A DNA stretch of 64,000 nt from Neobacillus sp. WH10 (lineage in GTDB: Bacteria > Bacillota > Bacilli > Bacillales > Cytobacillaceae): NCBI RefSeq assembly GCF_030123405.1, contig NZ_CP126110.1, positions 2,294,001-2,358,000 of the forward strand, in the 5' to 3' direction. Both the position numbers and the translations under genes were made by a program. The notes beneath the pieces are model-generated. The model was not told the DNA's origin, made no database searches, and saw only the letters and a program-made list of their open reading frames with translations. This document shows, in pieces, positions 1-7,818 of the stretch (position 1 is the first letter of the stretch; each line of letters starts with the position of its first letter).

Positions 1-570
1 CCCGCGTGCCCCGATGACGGCACCTTTTTCCGTCAATAATTCATTCACTCGATGGCGTGGGCGATAATCAACAAGACCATTAGCCATTGCTTTTCGGACT
101 CTATCTTCAAATGGTTTAACAAGACCAGGACCTGTTCCCCAAACGATGTGAAACCGCGGAACAGAGTTGCCGTGTCCTTCTGCAAGATAGCCCCCGCGTT
201 CAGCCCAGCCTACTACTGGAAAGAAACGAACCCCCAAATCATATAGCCATTTGCGCTTTTCACCTGATGCGAAGTCAACATAGGCCTTTGCCCACTGTTT
301 TCCCCAGTAATCCTCGTCTTCTTCCCGATCAAAACCTGCTGCTCCTAACCAGTCCTGCCAGGCAAGTTCACGCGAATCCTTAATCCCCATCCTTCGCTGT
401 TCCGGTGAATCGACGAGAAATAACCCGCCAAAGGACCACCATGCCTGTCCGCCAAGAGATGCTTCCGGTTCTTGGTCTAAAAGGAGTACTTTCTTATCTG
501 CATCCGCAAGCTCAGACGCTGCCACTAAACCAGCGAGTCCAGCACCCACAACGATTACATCATAATTCAA
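1..570 (-). CDS. FAD-binding dehydrogenase (KsdD/fumarate-reductase-like flavoprotein), partial at window edge
   Basis: This is an N-terminal fragment of a flavin-dependent dehydrogenase; the gene runs off the left end of the window, so about 190 residues are visible. Reading the minus strand from a TTG at 570 gives NYDVIVVGAGLAGLVAA, the dinucleotide-binding GxGxxG fold, followed by the conserved LLLDQEPEASLGGQAWWSFG and later FFPVVGWAERGGY and HGNSVPRFH. These match the family of reviewed 'putative FAD-binding dehydrogenases' of about 550 residues related to 3-ketosteroid dehydrogenase. A GGGGGAAGAAG ribosome binding site precedes the TTG. The physiological substrate is unknown. It is transcribed divergently from the padR operon. 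Confidence is high for the family and low for the substrate. Confidence 0.85.
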   Translation of the reverse strand, partial: MNYDVIVVGAGLAGLVAASELADADKKVLLLDQEPEASLGGQAWWSFGGLFLVDSPEQRRMGIKDSRELAWQDWLGAAGFDREEDEDYWGKQWAKAYVDFASGEKRKWLYDLGVRFFPVVGWAERGGYLAEGHGNSVPRFHIVWGTGPGLVKPFEDRVRKAMANGLVDYRPRHRVNELLTEKGAVIGARG

Positions 571-690
571 ACTTCTTCCCCCATTCGTAAGAATTATTTA
601 AATTACAGTTTTTTTTGAAAAATCAATATTTAAGATTATACCACGACTACTGGTCCAATGTTACGATTTCAATACTAATCATTAGACTAA

Positions 691-704
691 TTGATACGTA
701 TCAA
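691..704. promoter_or_regulatory. Perfect 14-bp palindrome, candidate operator
   Basis: TTGATACGTATCAA is a perfect palindrome midway between the divergent FAD dehydrogenase (start 570) and padR (start 842). Its size and position fit a dimeric repressor operator. A second, looser inverted repeat, TATGTC at 742-747 and GACATA at 771-776, lies nearer padR and could serve autoregulation. Which protein binds either site is inference. Confidence 0.45.
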
Positions 705-841
705 CTGTCATGAATATTTTGGAAAAAAACATATTGAAGTCTATGTCACGACGTGATATAGTCATGATGAGACATATTTACTTGCGACATAGTTTCAAAA
801 GATTATTCACAATATAACACCAAACTTGTGAGGTGAGAATT

Positions 842-1171
842 TTGGATATTGATAAAGTCATAAAAAAGTATGTACCGATGACAGAAACGGCGTTCTACAT
901 TCTTCTATCTCTGACGGAACCGCGTCATGGTTACGGTATTGTTAAACATGTAGAGGACATTACAAACGGAAGAATTGCTTTAGGATCTGGAACCGTTTAC
1001 GGAACGTTAACGAAAATGCAAAAAGATGGAATCATAACGGTATTCGCTGATGAGGAAAGAAAAACGGTATATGAGGTAACGGAAACAGGAAGAAAATTAA
1101 TTACAGCCGAGATTAACAGACTTAAGGAACTGTACCAGAATGCATTGAAATATGAGGGGGATTTTTTGTGA
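842..1171 (+). CDS. PadR-family transcriptional regulator
   Basis: A 109-residue PadR-type winged-helix repressor. The family core is visible: an N-terminal segment leading into TETAFYILLSLTEPRHGYGI, then GSGTVYGTLTKMQKDGII, which carries the recognition helix and wing, and a short C-terminal dimerisation helix. The TTG at 842 is chosen because GAGGTGA at 830-836 sits 5 nt upstream; an in-frame GTG at 833 lies inside that ribosome binding site. The stop overlaps the next gene by 4 nt (GTGA), so the two are translationally coupled. PadR regulators paired with DUF2812 membrane proteins are common in Firmicutes, and the regulator probably controls its own operon. Confidence 0.88.
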   Translation: MDIDKVIKKYVPMTETAFYILLSLTEPRHGYGIVKHVEDITNGRIALGSGTVYGTLTKMQKDGIITVFADEERKTVYEVTETGRKLITAEINRLKELYQNALKYEGDFL

Positions 1172-2370
1172 TCAAAAAAATTTGCAGGCCTTTCTGGAGT
1201 TATGATGTACAAAAAACAGAAAAATGGCTCTCGTCTATGGCGGAAAATGGGTATTTTTTAATCAAGATCAATCGAGTATCACGGTGTTTTTTCTTTCAAC
1301 AAGGTAAGCCTAAAAAGCTAACGTACCGAATTGGATTTGATAAAATGCAAGGGGAGACACTATCAAGAGGGTTAATGGCAGAGGGATGGACCAAGGTCTT
1401 ACGTACGGGTAACTGGTTTGTCACGTCTAATGAAAAGTCACCGGAGCAAATTAAAACCTCTTCTGTCCGGGAAGGAATAATTAAACATAATCGAATCGTA
1501 AAGTATATTTTTGGAGGTGTAGTATTTTATTTTTTGATTATGGCAGTATTCTTTCTAAGCATCTCTGGGCTAATTTTATTTTCAGCAGATTCCCAAGTTG
1601 AGGTAGTAGAAAGTCCATATTGGATATTCACCTATTTATATTTTTGTGTTTTAATAGCTATTTTCATTCTTGGACTATATTCAGTGGTTAAAATTAATCG
1701 GACAAATAAAAAATTACTGAATGAAAAAATAAATAGAGATGAACTTTTCAGGAAGACTCAAGGTAAAGGCAAACTAAACAAAGCGGAAGAAAAGAAATTA
1801 AAGCGATCAGGGCAATTGGTTATTAAAAGAAAACTAGGCTGGATGTATGCTCCTGATAAGTTAGAACAGTGGCTCGAGAAAATGGAGGAACAAGGATTTA
1901 ATCTCTACCGCGTTAGTAGGGCGGGAACAACCTTCCATTTCTTTGTAGGGCATCCGCGAAAGGTAAGTTATTGTGCAGATTATCAAAACATTGCTGATGA
2001 GAGCTACTTTGATATCCACAGGGATGCAGGCTGGTATAATGTATTTCAGTCCTATGGATCATTGCAAAAATGGTCGATCTGGAGCCGCGAATATTCTGAA
2101 GGCGAAGCCCGCCTACAAATTTACAGTGATAAAACCAATCAATTAAAACATGCAAGAAAGATCGGTATCGCCTATACATGCTTGTTCCTCCCTTTAATCA
2201 TTGCCTATTTGTTTAATATAGGGTTGGGATTAGAAATGATTAGTCATAACAAACTAGATAAATTGCAAATTTTTAGTATGGTTATTATGTTTATAGCAAT
2301 TCTGTCTTTTGGGAGCTATTCAATCAGGACATGGATGTATTACTGGAGATTAAAAAAGCAGGTTGGTTGA
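1168..2370 (+). CDS. DUF2812 domain-containing membrane protein
   Basis: A 400-residue protein with two DUF2812-like modules. The first starts at about residue 5 (RPFWSYDVQKTEKWLSSMAE) and the second at about residue 225 (KLGWMYAPDKLEQWLEKMEE), each continuing into an F-x-F..G.P+K..Y segment. Hydrophobic helices lie near residues 110-135, 150-172, 335-355 and 365-388, so soluble modules alternate with membrane pairs. It starts with GTG overlapping the padR stop. The function of DUF2812 proteins is unknown; co-transcription with PadR suggests a stress- or ligand-controlled membrane protein. A hairpin terminator follows immediately. Confidence 0.8.
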   Translation: MIKKICRPFWSYDVQKTEKWLSSMAENGYFLIKINRVSRCFFFQQGKPKKLTYRIGFDKMQGETLSRGLMAEGWTKVLRTGNWFVTSNEKSPEQIKTSSVREGIIKHNRIVKYIFGGVVFYFLIMAVFFLSISGLILFSADSQVEVVESPYWIFTYLYFCVLIAIFILGLYSVVKINRTNKKLLNEKINRDELFRKTQGKGKLNKAEEKKLKRSGQLVIKRKLGWMYAPDKLEQWLEKMEEQGFNLYRVSRAGTTFHFFVGHPRKVSYCADYQNIADESYFDIHRDAGWYNVFQSYGSLQKWSIWSREYSEGEARLQIYSDKTNQLKHARKIGIAYTCLFLPLIIAYLFNIGLGLEMISHNKLDKLQIFSMVIMFIAILSFGSYSIRTWMYYWRLKKQVG

Positions 2371-2388
2371 AAATAAAGGGCAAAGAGC

Positions 2389-2411
2389 AGAGTGGAGATT
2401 CCACTCTTTTT
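2389..2411 (+). terminator. Intrinsic terminator of padR-DUF2812 operon
   Basis: AGAGTGGA at 2389-2396 pairs with TCCACTCT at 2400-2407 across a 3-nt loop, followed by TTTT. Confidence 0.7.
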
Positions 2412-2506
2412 GCTCATAATGGTACCGGAAAATTCTAGTAATAAAAAGGTAATCCTTTCCTTATTGGAGAATACATTTATAGTGCACCGTAGGAAAGGAG
2501 TATTTT

Positions 2507-2827
2507 ATGAAAGTTTTTTTCAAAAATGCCTTAAAGGTTTCATTTACATCACTGATTGCAACGATTATTGTAACAATTTTATTATTGGGTTTGCTGAGAT
2601 TGGCTGGTTTTGATTCAAAAATACTTCATATGATTGGAAAGGTTTATATTGCAATTGCCTTACCGTTTTTAATCTTGAATCCAGTATTTGGTTTAATCTA
2701 CGCGTTTTATGTCAAAGGAAAAATGAAAATCCTATTTATATTTTTACACTTTGCTTCAATTTGTACGATTTCAGTATTTGCGTTTATAATCTTTATGTTT
2801 AGATATTTTGTCCCTTTTGCTCCTTAA
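2507..2827 (+). CDS. Small hypothetical membrane protein
   Basis: A 106-residue, very hydrophobic protein with an ATG start behind GGAAAGGAG. Three probable transmembrane helices are visible, near residues 8-32, 42-68 and 76-100, separated by short basic loops such as YVKGKMK. No family motif was recognised. It sits alone between the DUF2812 terminator and a secreted protein. It is probably real, given the ribosome binding site and consistent helix pattern, but its function is unknown. Confidence 0.6.
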   Translation: MKVFFKNALKVSFTSLIATIIVTILLLGLLRLAGFDSKILHMIGKVYIAIALPFLILNPVFGLIYAFYVKGKMKILFIFLHFASICTISVFAFIIFMFRYFVPFAP

Positions 2828-2958
2828 ATCGTAACACAAGGAAAATTATGATAAATCGGAAAACAATTTTCGAAGTATAGGTTGTTAGAATTGTTTCGTA
2901 TATATCATTCCATAATGCAGAATAATATGTTCATACATTATTAGGGGTGTCTTATTAA

Positions 2959-3480
2959 ATGAAAAAAACTACAATTATTATTTCGGTCCTATTCGTATTG
3001 CTTTCCATTAATTCAGTGAAAGTCCAGGCAAATGAACTACCGAGATTATCCACTGAATGCCTTGAAAAAATGAAAACTCGAAATGTCCAATATAATAAAG
3101 CAATCATGAAGGATATTATTTCTGTCCTCGATTTGGACATTGATGATCAAAGCTATATTGAGGTAACAGATAGAGGGTTAGACGCTGCCAATCTAATCTA
3201 TGGTGGGAAAGAAGTAGATGAATATTATCAATCCTTACATAAACAATTTATTGTTGCCTCACGCGGTGTACCGACATTGTTTGTTAAACCTGGCGAATCC
3301 TATTTGCTTTATAAGCAGCCGGATAACACGAATGTCGCGGTGCATTTAAAGCTTAACAATTTTAAATGGGAAGTAATTGAAGAGAAAAAGGAAAAAGGAA
3401 ACGCCATTGACTATAAGTTGTTAAAATGTGAAAAGGAATACATGAAGGAAAAAAGAGAGTATTACAACAAGGATTATTAA
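2959..3480 (+). CDS. Hypothetical secreted protein
   Basis: A 173-residue protein with a clear signal peptide: MKK, a hydrophobic core IIISVLFVLLSI, and a likely cleavage after VQA near residue 24. The mature part is mixed alpha/beta and ends in a lysine/glutamate-rich tail. It has a single cysteine pair (STEC near the start, LKCEKEY near the end) that could form a disulfide outside the cell. The ribosome binding site is AGGGGTG about 10 nt before the ATG. No family was identified with confidence. A hairpin terminator follows. Confidence 0.65.
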   Translation: MKKTTIIISVLFVLLSINSVKVQANELPRLSTECLEKMKTRNVQYNKAIMKDIISVLDLDIDDQSYIEVTDRGLDAANLIYGGKEVDEYYQSLHKQFIVASRGVPTLFVKPGESYLLYKQPDNTNVAVHLKLNNFKWEVIEEKKEKGNAIDYKLLKCEKEYMKEKREYYNKDY

Positions 3481-3487
3481 AAATGCC

Positions 3488-3524
3488 AAGGCTTTCTCCT
3501 CTATTTAAGGTGAGGCCTTTTTTT
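3488..3524 (+). terminator. Intrinsic terminator after secreted protein
   Basis: AAGGCTT and CTCC segments (3488-3499) pair imperfectly with GGTGAGGCCTT (3509-3519), followed by a run of T. The remaining 200 bases up to the HAD gene are AT-rich with no gene seen. Confidence 0.55.
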
Positions 3525-3743
3525 ATTTTGAGGCATCATTTCTACCATTCAGTAATAAAAAATATTTGATTCAAACCAATCACTATTTTTGTTTAGTCAT
3601 AAGAGGATTGAAAATTGTTACTAAGCATTTACATCGAATACACGATAATTAGCGATTCAAAAGGTATAGATTTTTTATATTTGCGAATAAAAAAAAAAGG
3701 ATTCAAAATATAGGAATAGAAAGGTTAAAGGGGGAAAGTGGAC

Positions 3744-4424
3744 ATGATCAAGGCTGTAATTTTCGATCTTGATGGAACTTTATTAAATCGAGATGCTACC
3801 GTTCAGAAATTTATCGATGATCAATATGAGCGATTAAACAATTGGCTTGGTCATATTCCCAAAGAATTGTATACATCAAGATTTATAGAATTGGATTGTC
3901 GTGGTTACACCTGGAAGGATAAAGTATATCAACAACTGATCAATGAATTTATTATTAAGGGAATTACTTGGGACAGGCTGCTTCAAGACTATTTAGAAAA
4001 ATTTAAGAATCATTGTATTCCATTTCCGAATCTAATAAGTATGTTAGAAGATTTAAAAAAGAAATCATACGTTATGGGAATCATTACGAACGGAAAAGGA
4101 CAGTTCCAGATGGACAATATTGAGGCTTTAGGTATTGAAAGGTATTTTAAAACAATTCTTATTTCCGAATGGGAGGGCATCAAAAAACCTAACCCTGAAA
4201 TATTTGTAAAAGCATTAAAGCAACTTAATGTTTTTGCAAATGAGAGTGCCTATGTTGGTGACCATCCTGAAAACGATGTAATAGCTGCAGGTAAAGTTGG
4301 AATGAAAACAATCTGGAAAAGAGATATTCAATATGAGGGTAGCAAAGGGGATTTCATTATTGAGGATTTAAGGGAAATTCCATTCATTATCGAAAAACTG
4401 AAAGGTGAAATATATGTTCAGTAG
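3744..4424 (+). CDS. HAD-superfamily hydrolase (YjjG-like phosphatase)
   Basis: A cytoplasmic phosphatase of the haloacid dehalogenase superfamily, 227 residues. All four motifs are visible: motif I DLDGTLL near residue 8, with both aspartates; motif II ITNG near 113; motif III lysine in KKPNPEIF near 150; motif IV GDHPENDV near 172. The helical cap between motifs I and II makes it a C1-cap HAD like YjjG nucleotidases, but the substrate cannot be read from sequence. The ATG at 3744 is preferred over an upstream GTG (3738) because AAAGGGGG lies 9 nt before it. Its 3' end overlaps the following hydrolase gene. Confidence 0.85.
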   Translation: MIKAVIFDLDGTLLNRDATVQKFIDDQYERLNNWLGHIPKELYTSRFIELDCRGYTWKDKVYQQLINEFIIKGITWDRLLQDYLEKFKNHCIPFPNLISMLEDLKKKSYVMGIITNGKGQFQMDNIEALGIERYFKTILISEWEGIKKPNPEIFVKALKQLNVFANESAYVGDHPENDVIAAGKVGMKTIWKRDIQYEGSKGDFIIEDLREIPFIIEKLKGEIYVQ

Positions 4425-5388
4425 AGCAACTCCTAATATAGTAAATAAAAACGCAGTGTCTGAATTAAAAAAAATAAACATTGGCGGAGTTAGGCAATGG
4501 CTTTTAATTAGAGGTGAAAATAAAAATAATCCTATCTTGTTAATGATTCACGGTGGACCTGGCGCGGCACAGATTGGTTTTAATCGCGAATACCAACAGG
4601 AACTTGAAAAACACTTCATTGTCGTGAATTGGGACCAACGGGGAGCAGGTTTATCTTATTCTAAAAAAATTCCAAAAGAAACGATGAATGTTGAGCAATT
4701 TTTAAATGATTCGATTGAGGTAACCACCTACTTAAAAAAGGAATATCAAAAAGAGAGGATTTTTTTAGTGGGGCATTCCTGGGGAAGTATTCTAGGTATG
4801 TTGGCGATCAACAAACATCCGGAACACTTTATACACTATTTTGGCGTTTCTCAGATTGTAAGTATGAGAATGACAGAGGAATTGTCATATGATTTAGTTC
4901 TGGAGATGGCAAGTGAACTTAATAATCAAAAAGCGATTAAGGAGCTATCTGAAATAGGAAAGCCGCCATGGAGCAGTTCAAAGCATGATCGAATTCATCA
5001 GAAATACCTCGAGTTATTTGGGGGCGGAATCTCTCATGATAGGAAATTAATCAATGAATTTGCAAAAAAAATCCTAAAGAGTAAAGAATATACTCTTTTT
5101 GATACAGTAAGACATTTAAAGGGACAGCTCTTCAGCAAGAAAGCGATGATCACTGAATTAAGAGAAATAGATTTGAAAAATGTCATTAAAAAAGTAGAAG
5201 TTCCCGTAACTTTGATAATGGGTAAATATGATTTAATGGTTCCACACACACCGTCACAAGCATTCTTTGACGAACTGGAAGCACCGATAAAAGAATGGAT
5301 TTCTTTTGATAAATCAGCCCATTCGCCTAACTATGAAGAACTGGAAAAATTTACGCAAATAGTAGTAGAAAGATTGAAGTGGTCTTAA
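4414..5388 (+). CDS. Alpha/beta hydrolase (S33, HGGPG oxyanion type)
   Basis: A 324-residue alpha/beta-fold hydrolase. It carries the HGGPG oxyanion motif typical of prolyl-iminopeptidase-like S33 enzymes, NWDQRGAG after it, the nucleophile elbow GHSWGS, an acid in GKYDLMVP and the catalytic histidine in KSAHSP. A helical cap lies between the nucleophile and the acid. The start is set at the ATG at 4414, with AAAGGTG 7 nt upstream, so the gene overlaps the HAD gene by 11 nt and is probably translationally coupled to it. The fold and triad are secure. Peptidase versus esterase activity cannot be decided. Confidence 0.85.
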   Translation: MFSRATPNIVNKNAVSELKKINIGGVRQWLLIRGENKNNPILLMIHGGPGAAQIGFNREYQQELEKHFIVVNWDQRGAGLSYSKKIPKETMNVEQFLNDSIEVTTYLKKEYQKERIFLVGHSWGSILGMLAINKHPEHFIHYFGVSQIVSMRMTEELSYDLVLEMASELNNQKAIKELSEIGKPPWSSSKHDRIHQKYLELFGGGISHDRKLINEFAKKILKSKEYTLFDTVRHLKGQLFSKKAMITELREIDLKNVIKKVEVPVTLIMGKYDLMVPHTPSQAFFDELEAPIKEWISFDKSAHSPNYEELEKFTQIVVERLKWS

Positions 5389-5481
5389 GCACTTTTGTGT
5401 ACAAAAGGTAGAACGAGGTTGAATAAGATTAGTAATATAAACAATATGGAGAAGTTTAGAAAATATGAGAGGGGAAACAGG

Positions 5482-6465
5482 ATGGACGAGTCCAAATTAT
5501 ATGCTTATTGTCTGCAAGGGGATGTATCTTCTGCTTTAGAGTACCTTCGTTCGATTCCGAATAAAAGTAAAAAATATCAGGAACTAGAATCCAAGTATGA
5601 TCACCGTTTTTTTGGAGAAAAGCCGGTTTATCGGTTTAAAACAGATGATCCCTGGATTAGAAAAGTTTTATTAGCATATTATCAATATTTTACTTCCGTA
5701 TTAACCGGAAAGAAAGTCGAAGATGCAGAAACCCAGTTGGTACAGTCGTTAGCACTATTAATTTCGGATAATGATTTAACTGACAACCTTGATGTAATCG
5801 AAGAAAAATTAAAAATCATTTTTGAGGAAAAGGGCTATCGTTTTTTAGGGGGTGTCACGTCACCGTTTAGAGGGCCCTATATTTGGAAGACAACGAAAAA
5901 AACGGATTTTACGGTTGAGTTGCCACATCAAACACAGAAGGTTACAGTTTACTTCATGAGTGATTTTATAATGCAAAGCTGGATTCATTTTGCCACCTTT
6001 GGTGAAAAGTTTGCTAGAGGGTGGGCAAAAGCTGAAGGACTATATTATGTTGATGAAGGTCCAAAGAAAAAGAGAGTAAAACTAGATAGTAATGAATTTC
6101 AAGTTAGTTATTTGAAGCATGAAGCTCAGCATCTTAGTGATTATTTACGTTTTCCATATTTGCACCCAAAAGATTTGGAATACCGTGCCAAACTGGTTGA
6201 ACTAATTTATGAATCAAAATCGTTTAGATTGCTAAAGAAATTCTACTACGAAGCTAAAAATGACCCGGAATTTTCACATCCCTATTCATCCTATGTGCTT
6301 ATGACAAGATTGTCTGCCTTGGCATTTGGAATAGATGAGATTCAGAATCTTGAAAAATGGAAATCTGTAGATTGTGCAACAATTCAAGATTGGGCTAGGA
6401 ATTTATATGATGAGCATACAGAACAGCTTTATGTGAGTGGAAAAGAAACAAAAGGTGTCATTTAG
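5482..6465 (+). CDS. Uncharacterised protein with zincin-like HEAQH motif
   Basis: A 327-residue protein with no signal peptide and no transmembrane helix. The notable feature is KHEAQHLSDYLRFP at residues 212-225, an HExxH signature (H213-E214-A-Q-H217), followed by a glutamate in DLEYRAKL (E233). This is the layout of gluzincin metallopeptidases, where the third ligand is a downstream glutamate. The rest is helical with many aromatic and lysine residues and no family I recognise. The ATG at 5482 is chosen for the GAGAGGGGAAACAGG site before it. Whether it binds zinc or is a peptidase is inference. Confidence 0.6.
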   Translation: MDESKLYAYCLQGDVSSALEYLRSIPNKSKKYQELESKYDHRFFGEKPVYRFKTDDPWIRKVLLAYYQYFTSVLTGKKVEDAETQLVQSLALLISDNDLTDNLDVIEEKLKIIFEEKGYRFLGGVTSPFRGPYIWKTTKKTDFTVELPHQTQKVTVYFMSDFIMQSWIHFATFGEKFARGWAKAEGLYYVDEGPKKKRVKLDSNEFQVSYLKHEAQHLSDYLRFPYLHPKDLEYRAKLVELIYESKSFRLLKKFYYEAKNDPEFSHPYSSYVLMTRLSALAFGIDEIQNLEKWKSVDCATIQDWARNLYDEHTEQLYVSGKETKGVI

Positions 6466-6631
6466 TTCCGTTATGCCGTTATCAAAATGAAATATTGTTT
6501 GGAAGTATGATGCTAATATATTATCACCAATAATGTTTTATTTTTATTCTGTCGATATTAACCAATCATAATCCCCATCTTTTTACCTAAAATAATATAG
6601 TTCACTTATTCAAACAAAGGGGTTGTTGGAG

Positions 6632-7042
6632 TTGAGATGGCATAAAACAATACTTTCCATGATTCAACAGCGGCAAGATAAAAAAGTTGCCTTGGTTGTA
6701 GATACATCCACAAATGAAGCACCAAGCCTTTTGATAAATAACATAGTTAAACTGTTTGAACAACTGAAACCAGATACCATACTAGTTCAAGCAGATTTTA
6801 AAATTAGAAGTATTACTCCTATTCAAAACAATACGATTAAATATCAGACACATGGGAAATCTTCCTATACATTAGTGCTGGAGTGGGCGGAAGAAGAAAA
6901 AATTGATACGCTCTTTTACATTACAGATGTAACAGGCTATTTTGCAGAAGACATGGATAACGTAGATTTTGAACTATTTTGGCTCGTACCTGATGCTTTT
7001 TTACCGAGAGTTCCATTTGGAAAAGCAATAAAAATTGCATAA
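6632..7042 (+). CDS. Isolated VWA-like domain protein (resembles C-terminal part of DUF2201)
   Basis: A 136-residue protein that reads like only the C-terminal VWA-like domain of DUF2201 metallopeptidase-like proteins. KKVALVVDTSTNE corresponds to the metal-site strand (DTSGS in the family); LVLEWAEEEKIDTLFYITDVTGYF and ELFWLVP with a terminal PFGKAIKI correspond to the conserved end. The usual N-terminal half and the MoxR-type ATPase partner are absent here. The TTG at 6632 is chosen because AAAGGGG lies 9 nt upstream. The domain match is from memory of the family, so moderate confidence. Confidence 0.6.
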   Translation: MRWHKTILSMIQQRQDKKVALVVDTSTNEAPSLLINNIVKLFEQLKPDTILVQADFKIRSITPIQNNTIKYQTHGKSSYTLVLEWAEEEKIDTLFYITDVTGYFAEDMDNVDFELFWLVPDAFLPRVPFGKAIKIA

Positions 7043-7052
7043 AAAGGAGCAA

Positions 7053-7080
7053 ATCCCTCACTTTTTTGTGGGGGATATTT
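7053..7080 (+). terminator. Intrinsic terminator
   Basis: ATCCCTCAC (7053-7061) pairs with GTGGGGGAT (7068-7076), followed by ATTTTATTT. Confidence 0.65.
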
Positions 7081-7186
7081 TATTTATTTTTAGATAAACA
7101 TTCTCGGTTGTAAAGAAAAGAGGAATTTCATTGCTAATGGTGAAATGTATTAGTGGTCGATAATAAGCATAAAGGAGTTCTACAGT

Positions 7187-7642
7187 ATGATAAAAAATCT
7201 TGATTTAAGTAATGTAGGTCTCGTCAAAGAGTTGTATGAGCTGCAGAGAGCATCCTATCTTGTCGAGGCAAAGTTAATAAATTTTTTTGAGATCCCGCCA
7301 TTAAAAGAGACGCTGGAAGAATTAACAGTATGTGGAGAATCCTTTCTAGGATATTTTGAGGAAGAGAATCTTGCTGGAGCAATTTCGTACACAATTGATG
7401 ATGAAGTGTTGACAATTTGCCGGATGGTTGTTCATCCTAATCATTTTCGTAAAGGTATTGCCCAAAAACTATTAATGACTGTCGAGGAAATAAATAAGGA
7501 AAATACTGTATTTAACGTATCAACTGGCAAAGAAAATAATCCGGCTAAAAGACTATATCTAAAAAATGGCTATAAATTTGAAGGAGATCTCGAGGTTGTA
7601 CCAGGGTTATTTATTAGTAATTTTGAAAAAAGAAGGAGTTAG
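7187..7642 (+). CDS. GNAT-family N-acetyltransferase
   Basis: A 151-residue acetyltransferase. The acetyl-CoA-binding motif A is visible as CRMVVHPNHFRKGIAQKLL (R-K-G-I-A, the Q/RxxGxG/A loop) near residue 82. A C-terminal motif B follows: FNVSTGKENNPAKRLYLKNGYKFEGD, with the typical N-x-x-A-x-x-x-Y-x-K-x-G-F/Y pattern. The ribosome binding site is AAAGGAG, 9 nt before the ATG. The substrate is unknown. It stands alone, with a hairpin terminator downstream. Confidence 0.85.
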   Translation: MIKNLDLSNVGLVKELYELQRASYLVEAKLINFFEIPPLKETLEELTVCGESFLGYFEEENLAGAISYTIDDEVLTICRMVVHPNHFRKGIAQKLLMTVEEINKENTVFNVSTGKENNPAKRLYLKNGYKFEGDLEVVPGLFISNFEKRRS

Positions 7643-7743
7643 CCTTATAAGCGACCGAACTCACAGGATTTCCACGAATACGTCGTTAATAGCCTCATTA
7701 ACCGGCCAAACTTTTTTTTCCACATTCTAAAATAAATAAAAAT

Positions 7744-7778
7744 AGAGTGCTAAATCTATTCGGATCCGCACTCTTTTT
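7744..7778 (+). terminator. Intrinsic terminator (likely bidirectional)
   Basis: AGAGTGC (7744-7750) pairs with GCACTCT (7768-7774), followed by TTTTTA. It lies between the convergent GNAT and mntH genes. Confidence 0.65.
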
Positions 7779-7818
7779 ATTATTAACAATGGAAACAATT
7801 TATAAAATTTGTTTTTTG

